Assembly (NCBI GenBank): GCA_035471805.1 | Contig: DATIPS010000054.1 | Location: 37,898-101,897 of the forward strand | Source: Acidimicrobiia bacterium | GTDB taxonomy: Bacteria; Actinomycetota; Acidimicrobiia; Spongiisociales; JAHEDJ01 | DNA: 64,000 nt | Direction: 5' to 3' | Shown: one piece after another, positions 48,519 to 56,939 of the stretch | Numbering within the stretch: the stretch's first letter is position 1 | Layout: each line of letters starts with the position of its first letter | The notes under the pieces: model-generated | What the model was told of the DNA's origin: nothing | The model's database searches: none | Seen by the model: the letters and a program-made list of their open reading frames with translations, nothing else | Made by a program: the position numbers and the translations under genes

Positions 48519-49442
48519 GTGGTCGACCCGCTGCAAACCATCGCCAACTCGAGCCCGATACGCTTCTGGCGTAGGTTCGCCGCCGCCGGTCCCGGTGTAC
48601 TCGCCGCCGCCGTTGCCTTCAACCTGTTCTTCGCGCTGGTGCCCGCCGCCATCACTTTGGTGATGGCCGCCTCTTTCTTCGGCCGCAATGCCGAAGCGAA
48701 GGAGCAGATGGTCGACTTTCTCGAGCAGGTCTTGCCGGCGGACACCGCATCGTCGATCTCCGATGCGCTGGCCGTTGCCTGGGCTTCCGTAGAAGGAGCG
48801 CACGGGGTCGTGGTCGTGGTCAGCCTGGTTGTTTCGGTGTGGGCCGCTTCGCGCGGGGTGAACACGATCATGCGGGTGCTGGCTCGGATCGAGCGTATGA
48901 CCGACGGTCGCGCCTGGTGGCGGCGCAGGCTGGTCGCCATCGCCTTGAGCCTCGGGGCGGGCGGGATGCTCTTGTTGACCGTCGTCTTGATCGTCGCCGG
49001 GGCCGGAGTGGCGGAGTGGCTTGCGCAACTGACCGACATCGAGTGGATCGTGACGGCCTGGGAGCGCCTTTCGCTCCCCGTGGGCGCCCTCGGCTTGTTC
49101 GCCTTTCTCACTGCGCTCTACCGGTGGGGCCCTCCGCAACGCCTGCCCGGATTCTGGATTGCGGCGGGTTTCGGCGCAGTGGGGACGATCACCGTGAGCC
49201 TCGGGTTCCGTCTCTTTTTCGAGAACTCGGGTGGGCTCGGGGTCACCTTCCAGGCCTTCGCCACGGTGGCCGTGCTGCTGCTTTGGCTGCTGCTCATGTC
49301 GTACGTCATCATTCTGTCGGCGGCCTTCGGCGCTTCGGTGTCGCGCGGGTGGGTGAAGAGGAGGGCAAACGGGAACGGGACCGCAGAGCTTTCGTTGGGT
49401 CTCGAGACCATGGAGTCGGAGATAGCCGATTTTCGCAGGTAG
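48519..49442 (+). CDS. YihY/BrkB-family inner-membrane protein
   Basis: 307-aa protein with six predicted helices: ~25-50 (AAAVAFNLFFALVPAAITLVMA), 93-112, 137-163, 182-200, 212-232 and 246-270. The AxxAFNLFFALVPA element and VWAASRGVNTIMRVLARI block (~108-125) identify the YihY/BrkB family (formerly ribonuclease BN). The true activity of the family is not settled; a transport or lipid role has been proposed. GTG 48519 is an MVDPLQTIAN start. It stands alone with a divergent neighbour. Confidence 0.9.
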   Translation: MVDPLQTIANSSPIRFWRRFAAAGPGVLAAAVAFNLFFALVPAAITLVMAASFFGRNAEAKEQMVDFLEQVLPADTASSISDALAVAWASVEGAHGVVVVVSLVVSVWAASRGVNTIMRVLARIERMTDGRAWWRRRLVAIALSLGAGGMLLLTVVLIVAGAGVAEWLAQLTDIEWIVTAWERLSLPVGALGLFAFLTALYRWGPPQRLPGFWIAAGFGAVGTITVSLGFRLFFENSGGLGVTFQAFATVAVLLLWLLLMSYVIILSAAFGASVSRGWVKRRANGNGTAELSLGLETMESEIADFRR

Positions 49443-49560
49443 CGGGAGGGGGGTCGGTCTCAAGGTTTCGCGCCGTCCGTCGATACGGTCACTGTAAGTG
49501 CCGTGTAACGCTTTGTGTGGTGGCGAGACCTGCCTATGGAGTGAGAGTAGGAGTGGATTG

Positions 49561-50175
49561 ATGCGACGAAGAACGATCACCCTCGTGGTAGTGGGTCTGG
49601 TGCTGGCCTTGTTTGTGCTTCCGGCAGCGGCGCAGGCACTGATAGGCGACGAGCCCGAGACTGCCGAGGTTACGGTGGACCAGGAAGTTCCCTATCTGAC
49701 CTACGGCTACGACGAAGATTCGCACGTCGTCTTCTACGGAATCGGGGCTGATGAGTCCGCTGACCTGGATTGTGAGATTCCAGACGACGCCACGCTGGAA
49801 GTCGTATTCGGCGACGAGGGGGAGATCACTGAAGTCAAAGTGACCGATCCGGGTGCGGCCGATCCTCCGTTCGAATTGTCCGCAGACTGCATCCCTGTTC
49901 TTATCGAAGGTCCCAACGGACAGGTCAACCACGGCCAGTTTGTTTCGACCATGGTTCACGAGCTCAAGAAGAGTTATGACAAGGAAGCCTTCGGTCCTTT
50001 CGGTCAATTCCTAAAAGAGATCAAGCATGATGGAGACATCGGCAAAGGTGATCTGAAGGTCAAGGCCAACGAAGAACTCGGGTCGACCGAACCGACCACA
50101 TTGGACGCCGACGATGTCGAAGACGACGATCACGGCCCCAACGAGAACTCGAAGAAGCCGAAGAAGAACAAGTAG
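49561..50175 (+). CDS. Secreted hypothetical protein with acidic/Lys-rich tail
   Basis: 204-aa exported protein: Arg-rich n-region, hydrophobic h-region and AQA cleavage site near residue 26. The mature part is very acidic, with one strand-rich domain containing two Cys (LDCEIPDDA, ADCIPVLIEG) that likely form a disulfide. The C-terminus is acidic then ends in Lys (NSKKPKKNK). I recognise no family. ATG 49561 follows AGGAG with 7 nt spacing. A clean terminator follows. Confidence 0.75.
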   Translation: MRRRTITLVVVGLVLALFVLPAAAQALIGDEPETAEVTVDQEVPYLTYGYDEDSHVVFYGIGADESADLDCEIPDDATLEVVFGDEGEITEVKVTDPGAADPPFELSADCIPVLIEGPNGQVNHGQFVSTMVHELKKSYDKEAFGPFGQFLKEIKHDGDIGKGDLKVKANEELGSTEPTTLDADDVEDDDHGPNENSKKPKKNK

Positions 50176-50199
50176 CTCCGACAACGCTTAGATCCGCAG

Positions 50200-50229
50200 A
50201 GGGCGGGGTGTTCGGCACCCCGCCCTTTT
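50200..50229 (+). terminator. Rho-independent terminator
   Basis: GGGCGGGGTG pairs with CACCCCGCCC around TTCGG (50201-50225), followed by TTTT. Preceding A at 50200 can extend the stem. Canonical. Confidence 0.93.
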
Positions 50230-50305
50230 GCATTATCCCAATCGATCGGTAGGGTTCAGGTCTACGCCTCGGCACGACCGAGGCTTTTCTATTGGAACCT
50301 TCCCC

Positions 50306-50893
50306 ATGAAGCCAAAAACTCTGCGCGCGTTCTTTCTCGTCGTCGTCCTCTCGGCGGCGGTGTTCGCGGTGCCGGCCGACGCGGACGACGGTGAGTTCAC
50401 GATCGTGTTCCCGCAGCCGAGCGAGGCGACCGAGTTCTCCAACACCTGGGGCAACGACCGGTCGGGCGGTCGAAGCCATCAGGGCACCGACATCCTCGGC
50501 CCGCAGATGGCGCCGGTGGTGGCGGCAGCCGACGGGGTGATCGAGAAGTTCGGATACGGCCCTCGCTCCGGCTACTACATCGTGATCAGCCACCAGGACG
50601 GCTACGAGACCTGGTACATGCACCTGAACAACGACACACCGGGAACCGACGACGGGCTCGGCGCTCCCGAGTACACCTTCATGGTCGGCCTGGCGGTCGG
50701 GGACCGGGTGGTGGCCGGGCAACAACTCGGATTCGCCGGTGACAGTGGCAATGCAGAAGGGACCACCCACCACACCCACTTCGAGTTGCATCACAACGGC
50801 CGGATCATCAATCCGTACAGGTACCTGCAGGCAGCCTGGGAGCGCTGGCAGCTCGAGCTTCAGGTCGAGCGCGAAGAAGTCCCGTTTCGCTGA
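50306..50893 (+). CDS. Secreted M23-family metallopeptidase-like protein
   Basis: 195-aa exported LytM/M23 domain. Signal peptide to ~residue 26 (ADA). Zinc motifs are present: SHQGTDI (H-x3-D) and HHTHFEL (H-x-H), so potentially active on peptidoglycan cross-bridges rather than an inactive LytM regulator. Domain runs GRSHQGTDILGPQMAPVVAAADGVIEK ... YYIVISHQDGYETWYMHLN. The start ATG 50306 is the last before the signal peptide; the longer frame crosses the terminator. Adjacent convergent gene ends 1 bp away. Confidence 0.9.
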   Translation: MKPKTLRAFFLVVVLSAAVFAVPADADDGEFTIVFPQPSEATEFSNTWGNDRSGGRSHQGTDILGPQMAPVVAAADGVIEKFGYGPRSGYYIVISHQDGYETWYMHLNNDTPGTDDGLGAPEYTFMVGLAVGDRVVAGQQLGFAGDSGNAEGTTHHTHFELHHNGRIINPYRYLQAAWERWQLELQVEREEVPFR

Positions 50894-51346
50894 TCAGTCC
50901 AACGTCTCGAGTTCATTGAGACGGGCAACCTCCTGTGGAACGCCTCGCTCGCCGGCTGCCAGAACGGCGACCTCCGGGCATACTGCCGGATCCGGCGGTT
51001 CGGGCAGCGAGTCGGATCCGATCCATATCAGACGGGCAACGCCGGCATCCCGCACGGCCTCCATCCAGGCGGCCGCCACTCGCTCCGGAGTATCGGCAAA
51101 CGATCGTTCGCGCCGGTCGCCGGCAGCCTCGGCGATCAGCACGGCCGTGAAGCATTCGAAGGCGGCGATTTCCAGGTGCGACCCGTCTGACAAGTCGCCC
51201 ATCGCCACCTTGCATCCCATACGGCGGAATCGGTCTGCCGGCGCGGGGTCGGTGATGAATGCCCGCACTTCGCCCGCATAGCCCGCGAGTTCGGCGATTA
51301 TCTCGGCCCCTATGGGGGTGTCTGCTCCAACGACGATGACCGGCAC
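50894..51346 (-). CDS. Short NAD(P)-binding Rossmann-fold protein
   Basis: 150-aa Rossmann protein resembling the first half of NmrA/SDR-extended enzymes. PVIVVGADTPIGAEIIAEL is the dinucleotide-binding loop (G-x-x-x-x-G variant), GCKVAMGDLSDG the second strand, and VARLIWIGSDSLPE the fourth strand. No catalytic Tyr-x3-Lys is seen, so a sensor or truncated reductase is possible. GTG 51346 is 6 nt after TAGTTT. Convergent with the M23 gene, divergent from sufB. Confidence 0.82.
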   Translation of the reverse strand: MPVIVVGADTPIGAEIIAELAGYAGEVRAFITDPAPADRFRRMGCKVAMGDLSDGSHLEIAAFECFTAVLIAEAAGDRRERSFADTPERVAAAWMEAVRDAGVARLIWIGSDSLPEPPDPAVCPEVAVLAAGERGVPQEVARLNELETLD

Positions 51347-51352
51347 GCCGCG

Positions 51353-51358
51353 AAACTA
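51353..51358 (-). promoter_or_regulatory. -10 element of the Rossmann-fold gene, predicted leaderless
   Basis: TAGTTT on the minus strand, 6 nt before GTG 51346. Confidence 0.5.
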
Positions 51359-51479
51359 TCACGTCCCGCCGGTCGGCTGTGCCGGGTTGGCGGCCGGTGG
51401 CAGGGAGTTGCCGTCGCTTTGCCCCGACCTCGGTTCCATGCCGGGTTGAGTGCGTACACCGAATCACTGCTACTATCAC

Positions 51480-51493
51480 CTATCCGGATAGTG
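51480..51493 (+). promoter_or_regulatory. Candidate SUF operator upstream of sufB (CTATC-N4-TAGTG)
   Basis: CTATCCGGATAGTG contains the perfect palindrome CTATCCGGATAG. It is 22 bp before the sufB ATG, and the same CTATC-N4-TAGTG layout recurs upstream of sufD. A -10-like TAATTA follows directly, so it could bind an Rrf2/SufR-type repressor. Confidence 0.55.
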
Positions 51494-51514
51494 CTAATTA
51501 TTCAGGGGTGACCT

Positions 51515-52927
51515 ATGGCCACTGTCGAACTCGACCTCGGCGCTTATCAACTGGGATGGCATGACTCAGAAGAGGGTTATGTCTTCAAGCCGCGCAAAGG
51601 ATTGAACGAAGACATCATCCGCGAGATGTCCAAGATGAAGGGCGAGCCGCACTGGATGCTCGACTTCAGGCTCAAGGCCTACAAACGCTTCTTGCGCCGC
51701 CCGATGCCGACCTGGGGTGGCGGCGGCGCGCTCGACGACATCGACTTCGATGACATCTACTACTACATCAAGCCGACCGAAGGGCAGTCCAAAGACTGGG
51801 ACATGGTTCCCGAGGAGATCAAGGCCACCTACGAAAAGCTCGGCATTCCTGAAGCCGAGCGCAAGTACCTGGCCGGTGTGACCGCACAGTACGAATCCGA
51901 GGTGGTGTACCACCGCAATCGCGATGATCTGGAGAAGCTGGGCGTCCTCTTCACCGACATGGACACCGCCGTACGGGAGTACCCGGAGATCGTCAAGGAA
52001 TACTTCGGGACGGTCATCCCCCCCAACGACAACAAGTTCGCAGCACTCAACTCGGCCGTCTGGTCGGGGGGTTCGTTCATCTACGTGCCGCCGGGCGTGC
52101 ATCTCGACCAGCCTCTTCAGGCTTACTTCCGAATCAACTCGGAGAACATGGGTCAGTTCGAGCGGACCCTGATCATCGTCGACGAGGACGCCTACGTTCA
52201 CTACGTAGAGGGATGTTCGGCTCCGATCTGGTCCACCGATTCCCTGCACTCGGCCGTGGTCGAGATCATCGTCAAGCGAGGCGGCCGCTGCCGTTATTCG
52301 ACGATTCAGAACTGGTCCAACAACGTCTACAACCTGGTGACCAAGCGAGCTGCAGCCTATGCAGACGCCACGATGGAGTGGGTAGACGGGAACCTTGGTT
52401 CCAAGCTGACGATGAAGTACCCGGCCGTGTGGCTGATGGAGCCCGGGGCTCACGGCGAGGTTCTCTCAATCGCCTTCGCCGGTGACGGGCAGCATCAGGA
52501 CGCCGGCGCCAAGATGGTTCATGCCGCACCGGACACGACGTCGACGATCGTTTCCAAGTCGATCTGCAAGGACGGCGGCCGGGCGGGATATCGCGGCCTG
52601 GTACGCGTCGAGCCGGGTGCGACCGGAGTGAAATCATTCGTTCGGTGCGACGCCCTCATTCTCGACGCGGACTCCCGGTCCGATACCTATCCGTACATGG
52701 AGATCGAGGAGGCAGACGCCGAGATCGGCCATGAGGCGACGGTGTCGAAAGTCGGTGAGGAGCAGCTGTTCTACCTGATGAGCCGCGGCCTCTCCGAGGA
52801 GGAAGCGACGTCGATGATCGTCGCCGGGTTCATCGAACCGATCGTCAAGGAACTCCCGATGGAGTACGCGGTCGAGATGAACCGCCTCATCGAGCTGAAC
52901 ATGATCGAGGCCGGCGCAGTCGGTTGA
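51515..52927 (+). CDS. sufB: Fe-S cluster assembly protein SufB
   Basis: 470-aa scaffold subunit of the SufBCD complex. Conserved blocks: [97 protein letters not shown], and C-terminal [42 protein letters not shown]. The conserved Cys in VEGCSAP and Cys in SICKDGG (~350) are present. ATG 51515 follows AGGGGTGA. It stands alone here: sufD, Rieske and sufC are 5.7 kb away in a separate unit; sufS, sufU and a SufR repressor are not in the window. Confidence 0.96.
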   Translation: MATVELDLGAYQLGWHDSEEGYVFKPRKGLNEDIIREMSKMKGEPHWMLDFRLKAYKRFLRRPMPTWGGGGALDDIDFDDIYYYIKPTEGQSKDWDMVPEEIKATYEKLGIPEAERKYLAGVTAQYESEVVYHRNRDDLEKLGVLFTDMDTAVREYPEIVKEYFGTVIPPNDNKFAALNSAVWSGGSFIYVPPGVHLDQPLQAYFRINSENMGQFERTLIIVDEDAYVHYVEGCSAPIWSTDSLHSAVVEIIVKRGGRCRYSTIQNWSNNVYNLVTKRAAAYADATMEWVDGNLGSKLTMKYPAVWLMEPGAHGEVLSIAFAGDGQHQDAGAKMVHAAPDTTSTIVSKSICKDGGRAGYRGLVRVEPGATGVKSFVRCDALILDADSRSDTYPYMEIEEADAEIGHEATVSKVGEEQLFYLMSRGLSEEEATSMIVAGFIEPIVKELPMEYAVEMNRLIELNMIEAGAVG

Positions 52928-52966
52928 GCGAATAGCCCATCCGGGGCCCGTTGCCCGGCGAAACGC

Positions 52967-53737
52967 TCAGAAGCGGAAGTGCTTGATCGCCTCGCCCTGC
53001 GTTGCGATCTCGGTCATCGCCTCTATCCCCAGATCGAGATGTATGTCTGCCCAGTCGCGGGTGACCGCCGCATCGCTCTCTTCGGTCTTCACGCCCTCCG
53101 GCGTGATCGGCACGTCGGAGACCAGGAGCAGCGCCCCCCGGGCAATCTCGTTGTGGTGGCCGACCACGAAGATCGTGGCGGTTTCCATGTCGATGGCAAG
53201 CGCGGTGAGATTCCGGAGATGCTCGATGAATACCTCGTCGTGTTCCCACACCCGCCGGTTGCTCGTGTAGACGACCCCGGTCCGGTAGTCGAGTCCGCGC
53301 CCCACGATCTTCTCGGAAACGAACTTGTGCAACTTGAACGACGGCAGTGCCGGCACCTCGGGCGGGAAGTAGTCGTTGCTCGTGCCCTCGCCGCGTATGG
53401 CCGCGATCGGCAAAATGAAGTGACCGATCTCGGTCGAGGCCTTGAGGCCTCCGCACTTCCCCAGTAGCAGAACCCCTTTGGGTTGCACCGCCACGAGGAG
53501 GTCCATGATCGTTGCCGCGTTGGCAGTGCCGATGCCGAAGTTGATCATGGTCAAGCCGTCGTCGTTGGTGGCGGCCTGCATGTAGTTGCCTTCGCCGCGG
53601 ATCGAACAGCCGGACCGTTCCGCGAACCGGGCCAGGTAGTCGCTGAAGTTGGTGAGGAGGATGTAGTCACCGAACTCTTCGAGCGGCATCCCCGTGTAGC
53701 GGGGGAGCCAGTTGCGGGCGATCTCGAGTTTCTCCAT
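52967..53737 (-). CDS. amn: AMP nucleosidase (nucleoside phosphorylase superfamily)
   Basis: 256-aa hydrolase: AMP + water to adenine + ribose 5-phosphate. PNP/UDP phosphorylase fold with MINFGIGTANAATIMDLLVAVQPKGVLLLGKCGGLK (~74-110), AIRGEGTSNDYFPPEVPALPSFKL (specific to Amn) and ALAIDMETATIFVVGHHNEIARGALLLVSDVPITPEGVK with the catalytic Glu/Asp. It lacks the extra N-terminal domain of E. coli Amn, matching the short class. ATG 53737 is 7 nt from TAGGCT; the longer frame is not needed. Convergent with sufB. Confidence 0.9.
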   Translation of the reverse strand: MEKLEIARNWLPRYTGMPLEEFGDYILLTNFSDYLARFAERSGCSIRGEGNYMQAATNDDGLTMINFGIGTANAATIMDLLVAVQPKGVLLLGKCGGLKASTEIGHFILPIAAIRGEGTSNDYFPPEVPALPSFKLHKFVSEKIVGRGLDYRTGVVYTSNRRVWEHDEVFIEHLRNLTALAIDMETATIFVVGHHNEIARGALLLVSDVPITPEGVKTEESDAAVTRDWADIHLDLGIEAMTEIATQGEAIKHFRF

Positions 53738-53744
53738 GGTGAGC

Positions 53745-53750
53745 AGCCTA
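53745..53750 (-). promoter_or_regulatory. -10 element of amn, predicted leaderless
   Basis: TAGGCT on the minus strand, 7 nt before ATG 53737. Confidence 0.5.
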
Positions 53751-53775
53751 TCGGCCGTGTGACTCGGAGCGAGGA

Positions 53776-54045
53776 TCACTGATCACGAGGACGGCCCCGG
53801 CCGCTCAAGAGATTGAGTAGAGCGACGAAGAGCGCGGCGCCGATGACCGACCAGATGACCGGGAAATCGCGGATGGTCCACAGGAGCGGGAGGTCGAGCT
53901 GCTCGGCGATCCAGCGGCCCAGCAACGCACCCACGAATCCGAGCGCCAGAGACGTCAGGCAGCCGAGCCCTTTACGGCCGGCGAGGGATGCACCGATCGA
54001 TCCGGCCAGCGAGGCAATGATCAGGAGAAGGAAGAATTCGAACAC
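53776..54045 (-). CDS. GlsB/YeaQ/YmgE-like small membrane protein
   Basis: 89-aa protein with three predicted helices (1-22, 29-46, 62-82) and the Gly-rich pattern of transglycosylase-associated/GlsB proteins (SLAGSIGASLAGRKGLGCLTSLALGFVGALLGRWIAEQL). Function is unknown; the family is linked to envelope stress. GTG start 54045 is 6 nt from TAGCCT. A second small protein of similar type lies next upstream, each with its own promoter. Confidence 0.83.
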   Translation of the reverse strand: MFEFFLLLIIASLAGSIGASLAGRKGLGCLTSLALGFVGALLGRWIAEQLDLPLLWTIRDFPVIWSVIGAALFVALLNLLSGRGRPRDQ

Positions 54046-54051
54046 GTGCCC

Positions 54052-54057
54052 AGGCTA
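54052..54057 (-). promoter_or_regulatory. -10 element of the GlsB-like gene, predicted leaderless
   Basis: TAGCCT on the minus strand, 6 nt before GTG 54045. Confidence 0.55.
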
Positions 54058-54086
54058 ACGCTCTCGGCCCGGCAACCCGAGTCGCG

Positions 54087-54353
54087 TCACCGGTTCGTAT
54101 AACCGACCATGAACGAGATGGCGGCTCCGCCGGCCAGAGCCCAGACTGCGGAGTAGTCACCGACGGCCAGGTAGTTGGGCACGCTCTCGAGGGCCGAGAG
54201 GATCACGGTGGTAACCAGTCCGCCGATTATCCCCATGAGAATCGACCCGATAACGGTGGCCCGCCGACCCGACAGCATGCCGCCGGCGAGCCCTCCGAAT
54301 CCGGCGACGGCGCCGACTATCAACAGTGAATTGGTCGCAGTGGTTTCGATCAC
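54087..54353 (-). CDS. Small GlsB-like membrane protein
   Basis: 88-aa hydrophobic protein with three helices (~9-28, 34-52, 66-84) and glycine-rich turns (GAVAGFGGLAGGMLSGRRATVIGSILMGIIGGLV). It looks like a distant partner of the GlsB/YeaQ-like gene 40 bp downstream, perhaps an ancient tandem duplicate. GTG 54353 is 6 nt after TACTCT, and this promoter overlaps the end of the sigma-factor gene. Function unknown. Confidence 0.75.
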   Translation of the reverse strand: MIETTATNSLLIVGAVAGFGGLAGGMLSGRRATVIGSILMGIIGGLVTTVILSALESVPNYLAVGDYSAVWALAGGAAISFMVGYTNR

Positions 54354-54357
54354 GGTG

Positions 54358-55314
54358 TCAGAGTAGCGACTCGAGTTCGAATGCCGACGACGGATGGCGC
54401 AGTTTGGCCAGCGCCCGGGCCTCGATCTGGCGAACTCGTTCGCGGGTCAGGTCGTATATCCGTCCGACATCGGACAATGTGCGCGGCTCGCCGCCGTCCA
54501 ATCCGAATCGAAGCGCGATGATCTGCTGTTCTTCCCTGTCGAGCACTTCCAGCGCATCCTGCACGTGACGCTGACGGAGGACTTCGGCGGCGTGACGGAA
54601 CGGATCCGGCATTCGTTCGTCTTCCACGAAATCCTGGAGTTCGGCATCGCCCTCTTCACCGACCGGCCGGTCCAGTGAAACAGTGTCCGACGGCGCAGAG
54701 AGCGCTGCCTCGACGCGCTCCACATCGAGCCCGCTGACGGCTGCGATCTCCTCCAATGTGGGCGCCCGCCGCAGCTCATCTGCGAGGTTCTGGCGGGTCT
54801 CCTGTACCGAGCGGACGACATCGACCATGTGAACGGGAAGCCGGATGGTGCGGGCCTGATTGCCCAGTCCGCGTGTGATCGCCTGCCTTATCCACCACGT
54901 CGCATAGGTTGAGAACTTGAAGCCTTTGCGCCAGTCGAACTTCTCGACGGCCCGGATCAGGCCCAGATTGCCCTCCTGGATTAGGTCCAGGAGATCCAGT
55001 CCCCGGCCGGCGTAGCGCTTGGCGATCGAGATCACGAGACGGAGGTTGGCCCGGATGAACTCCATCTTGGCCTCGTCGCCCTCGTGGATGAGGCGGTAGA
55101 GAGTCGCGCGTTGCTCGGGTGTGAGGTCGTCGGCGGCCTCCAGGCGGCGCTGCGCCTTCCGGCCGGACTCCATCGCCCGTGCCAGCGCTACTTCATCATC
55201 CGCCGTCAACAGCGTATGCGACGAAACCTCCTCCAGATAGATGCCGACGGTGTCGGCGATGGAGGCCTGGTCACGGTTTCGCTTGCCCACGTTGGTCTTT
55301 ACCCCTAACTCCAT
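54358..55314 (-). CDS. RNA polymerase sigma factor, SigA/HrdB-type (region 1.2-4)
   Basis: 318-aa sigma-70. Region 1.2 (DTVGIYLEEVSSHTLLTADDEVALARAMESG), region 2 (RANLRLVISIAKRYAGRGLDLLDLIQEGNLGLIRAVEKFDWRKGFKFSTYATWWIRQAITRGL, the core- and -10-binding segment), region 3 (NLADELRRAPTLEEIAAVSGL) and region 4 HTH (LREEQ-like EEQQIIALRFGLDGGEPRTLSDVGRIYDLTRERVRQIEARALAKLRHPS). No region 1.1, so it may be an HrdB paralogue or the housekeeping factor itself in this lineage. Region 2.4 RTIRLPVHMVD is standard, consistent with TANNNT -10s around the window. ATG 55314 is first; GTG nine codons later is possible. Confidence 0.95.
   Translation of the reverse strand: MELGVKTNVGKRNRDQASIADTVGIYLEEVSSHTLLTADDEVALARAMESGRKAQRRLEAADDLTPEQRATLYRLIHEGDEAKMEFIRANLRLVISIAKRYAGRGLDLLDLIQEGNLGLIRAVEKFDWRKGFKFSTYATWWIRQAITRGLGNQARTIRLPVHMVDVVRSVQETRQNLADELRRAPTLEEIAAVSGLDVERVEAALSAPSDTVSLDRPVGEEGDAELQDFVEDERMPDPFRHAAEVLRQRHVQDALEVLDREEQQIIALRFGLDGGEPRTLSDVGRIYDLTRERVRQIEARALAKLRHPSSAFELESLL
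54360..54365 (-). promoter_or_regulatory. -10 element of the small membrane gene, inside the sigma-factor gene end
   Basis: TACTCT on the minus strand, 6 nt before GTG 54353. These bases are also the last codons of the sigma-factor gene (ends CTA CTC TGA), so the promoter is embedded in coding sequence. Confidence 0.55.
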
Positions 55315-55397
55315 GAACCCGCGCAGCCCAACGTATCACCGGCACCGGATCGGCGCAATGGGGTTTTTTGCCAAACCGGATGTGACGTGCGGCCCGT

Positions 55398-55403
55398 TAC
55401 GCT
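55398..55403 (+). promoter_or_regulatory. -10 element of the DUF4015 gene, predicted leaderless
   Basis: TACGCT lies 6 nt before ATG 55410. Confidence 0.55.
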
Positions 55404-55409
55404 GCAGGC

Positions 55410-56921
55410 ATGGTTCGGAAGGCTTCCACACTGCTGCTATCGGCCTCTCTGCTGCTTTCGGCATGCGTCTCCTGGCAGGCCGAGCCGCTGCCGGCCGGCC
55501 CTTCGCAGGCGGACCCATCTGCTGCTCCGTCGACGTCGAGTACGACGACCACGATCGCCGGTCCCGTCACCGCCCTCGTGGTCGTCGATGCGGAAGCCGC
55601 TCCGATTGCCGGGGTGAGCGTCGGGGACTTCGGACACACCGACGCCGGCGGTCGGCTCGTCTTCCGGACACCGATCGGCGGCGTGACGCTGGATGCAGAT
55701 GGCTACGTCTCCCGATTCGTGTCCGATTGGCAGGAAGGCGAGGTTCAGGTGACCCTCGAACCCGTCATCGTGCGGGGCATGGTGCGAACCTCGGCGGGTG
55801 ACGGCCTGGAAGGGGTGCCGGTTGCACTCGGCGGACTCGAGGTTCTCACCGACGGCTCCGGCTGGTTTGAGTTCATTGCTCCGACCGGGTCGGCTATTCG
55901 CGTCGATGCGCCGGGTTGGGCGCCGGCAGAGGTCGAGTGGTTGGGGAGCGACGGCTGGGTTCCGATCGAGTTGGAGCCGATCATCGTCCGGGGGCTGCAC
56001 ATCTCGGGATGGGCTGTCGGGAATGCCGACCACTGGCAGCGCATTCTCGCCCTGGCCGCTGCTACCGAGATCAATGCGCTGGTCGTCGACCTGAAGGACG
56101 AATCAGGACTCGTGTTCTACCCGACCACCGTTCCTCTGGCCGGAGAAGTCGGCGCTATCAACCCCGAGTTCGAACTCGACGGGGTCGTCGCCGCCGCCGC
56201 CCGGAGAGGGCTCTATCTGATCGGTCGAATCGTGACATTCCAGGATCCGATCGCGGCCCGGGCTTTGCCTGAGATCGCCGTTTGGGATTCCTCGACCGGT
56301 GGGCCGTTTCGAAAGAACGGGCAGTACTTCCTCGATCCCACCGATCCGGAGGCTCGCGGCTATGCGCTCGAACTGGCCGCCGAAGCATGTGCGGCCGGCT
56401 TCGACGAGATTCAGTTCGACTACGTACGTTATCCCGATGGGTTCGGCGCTTCCGCACTGTTCGACGCGGGATCGGGTCCGGAGGTTCGCCCGAGCATCAT
56501 CCGTGACTTCCTGGCGGAAGCATCGGCCGTTCTCAGACCCGCCGGGTGCGCGGTAGCCGCCGACATATTCGGATTCATAACTTCAACATCGGGGGATGGT
56601 GGAATCGGTCAGCAGTTGGAGGATCTGGGCCCGGTCGTCGATGTGCTGTCACCGATGCTGTACCCAAGCCATTACTCCGAGGGCTGGTTCGGTTTCGACG
56701 TTCCGAACGACCATCCGGGAGAGGTGGTCGGTCGGGCTCTCGACGACGGGCTCGAGAGGCTCGACTCGACGGCGATCTTCCGACCCTGGATACAGGACTT
56801 CTACTACAACGCCGCGCAGGTGCGAGCAGAGATCGACGCGGCGGAGGAGCGCGGCCTGGGCTGGATGCTGTGGAATGCTCGCAGCCGTTTCACGGACGGC
56901 GCGCTGCTGCCCGCCGACTGA
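55410..56921 (+). CDS. Lipoprotein, putative glycoside hydrolase (DUF4015 type)
   Basis: 503-aa exported protein. Signal peptide with lipobox LSAC (Cys19), Ser/Thr linker to ~50, two Ig/CarboxypepD_reg-like repeats (ALVVVDAEAAPIAGVSVGDFG and VRGMVRTSAGDGLEGVPVALGG), then a TIM-barrel DUF4015/GHL10-like domain from ~195: TEINALVVDLKDESGLVFY, GRIVTFQDPIAARALPEIAVW, FDEIQFDYVRYPDGF and VLSPMLYPSHYSEG. The Asp in FDYVRYPD is a catalytic-site candidate. Probably binds and cleaves an extracellular glycan; substrate unknown. Divergent from the sigma-factor gene. Confidence 0.88.
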   Translation: MVRKASTLLLSASLLLSACVSWQAEPLPAGPSQADPSAAPSTSSTTTTIAGPVTALVVVDAEAAPIAGVSVGDFGHTDAGGRLVFRTPIGGVTLDADGYVSRFVSDWQEGEVQVTLEPVIVRGMVRTSAGDGLEGVPVALGGLEVLTDGSGWFEFIAPTGSAIRVDAPGWAPAEVEWLGSDGWVPIELEPIIVRGLHISGWAVGNADHWQRILALAAATEINALVVDLKDESGLVFYPTTVPLAGEVGAINPEFELDGVVAAAARRGLYLIGRIVTFQDPIAARALPEIAVWDSSTGGPFRKNGQYFLDPTDPEARGYALELAAEACAAGFDEIQFDYVRYPDGFGASALFDAGSGPEVRPSIIRDFLAEASAVLRPAGCAVAADIFGFITSTSGDGGIGQQLEDLGPVVDVLSPMLYPSHYSEGWFGFDVPNDHPGEVVGRALDDGLERLDSTAIFRPWIQDFYYNAAQVRAEIDAAEERGLGWMLWNARSRFTDGALLPAD

Positions 56922-56939
56922 CCGGGGTTGCTTCTCCGC

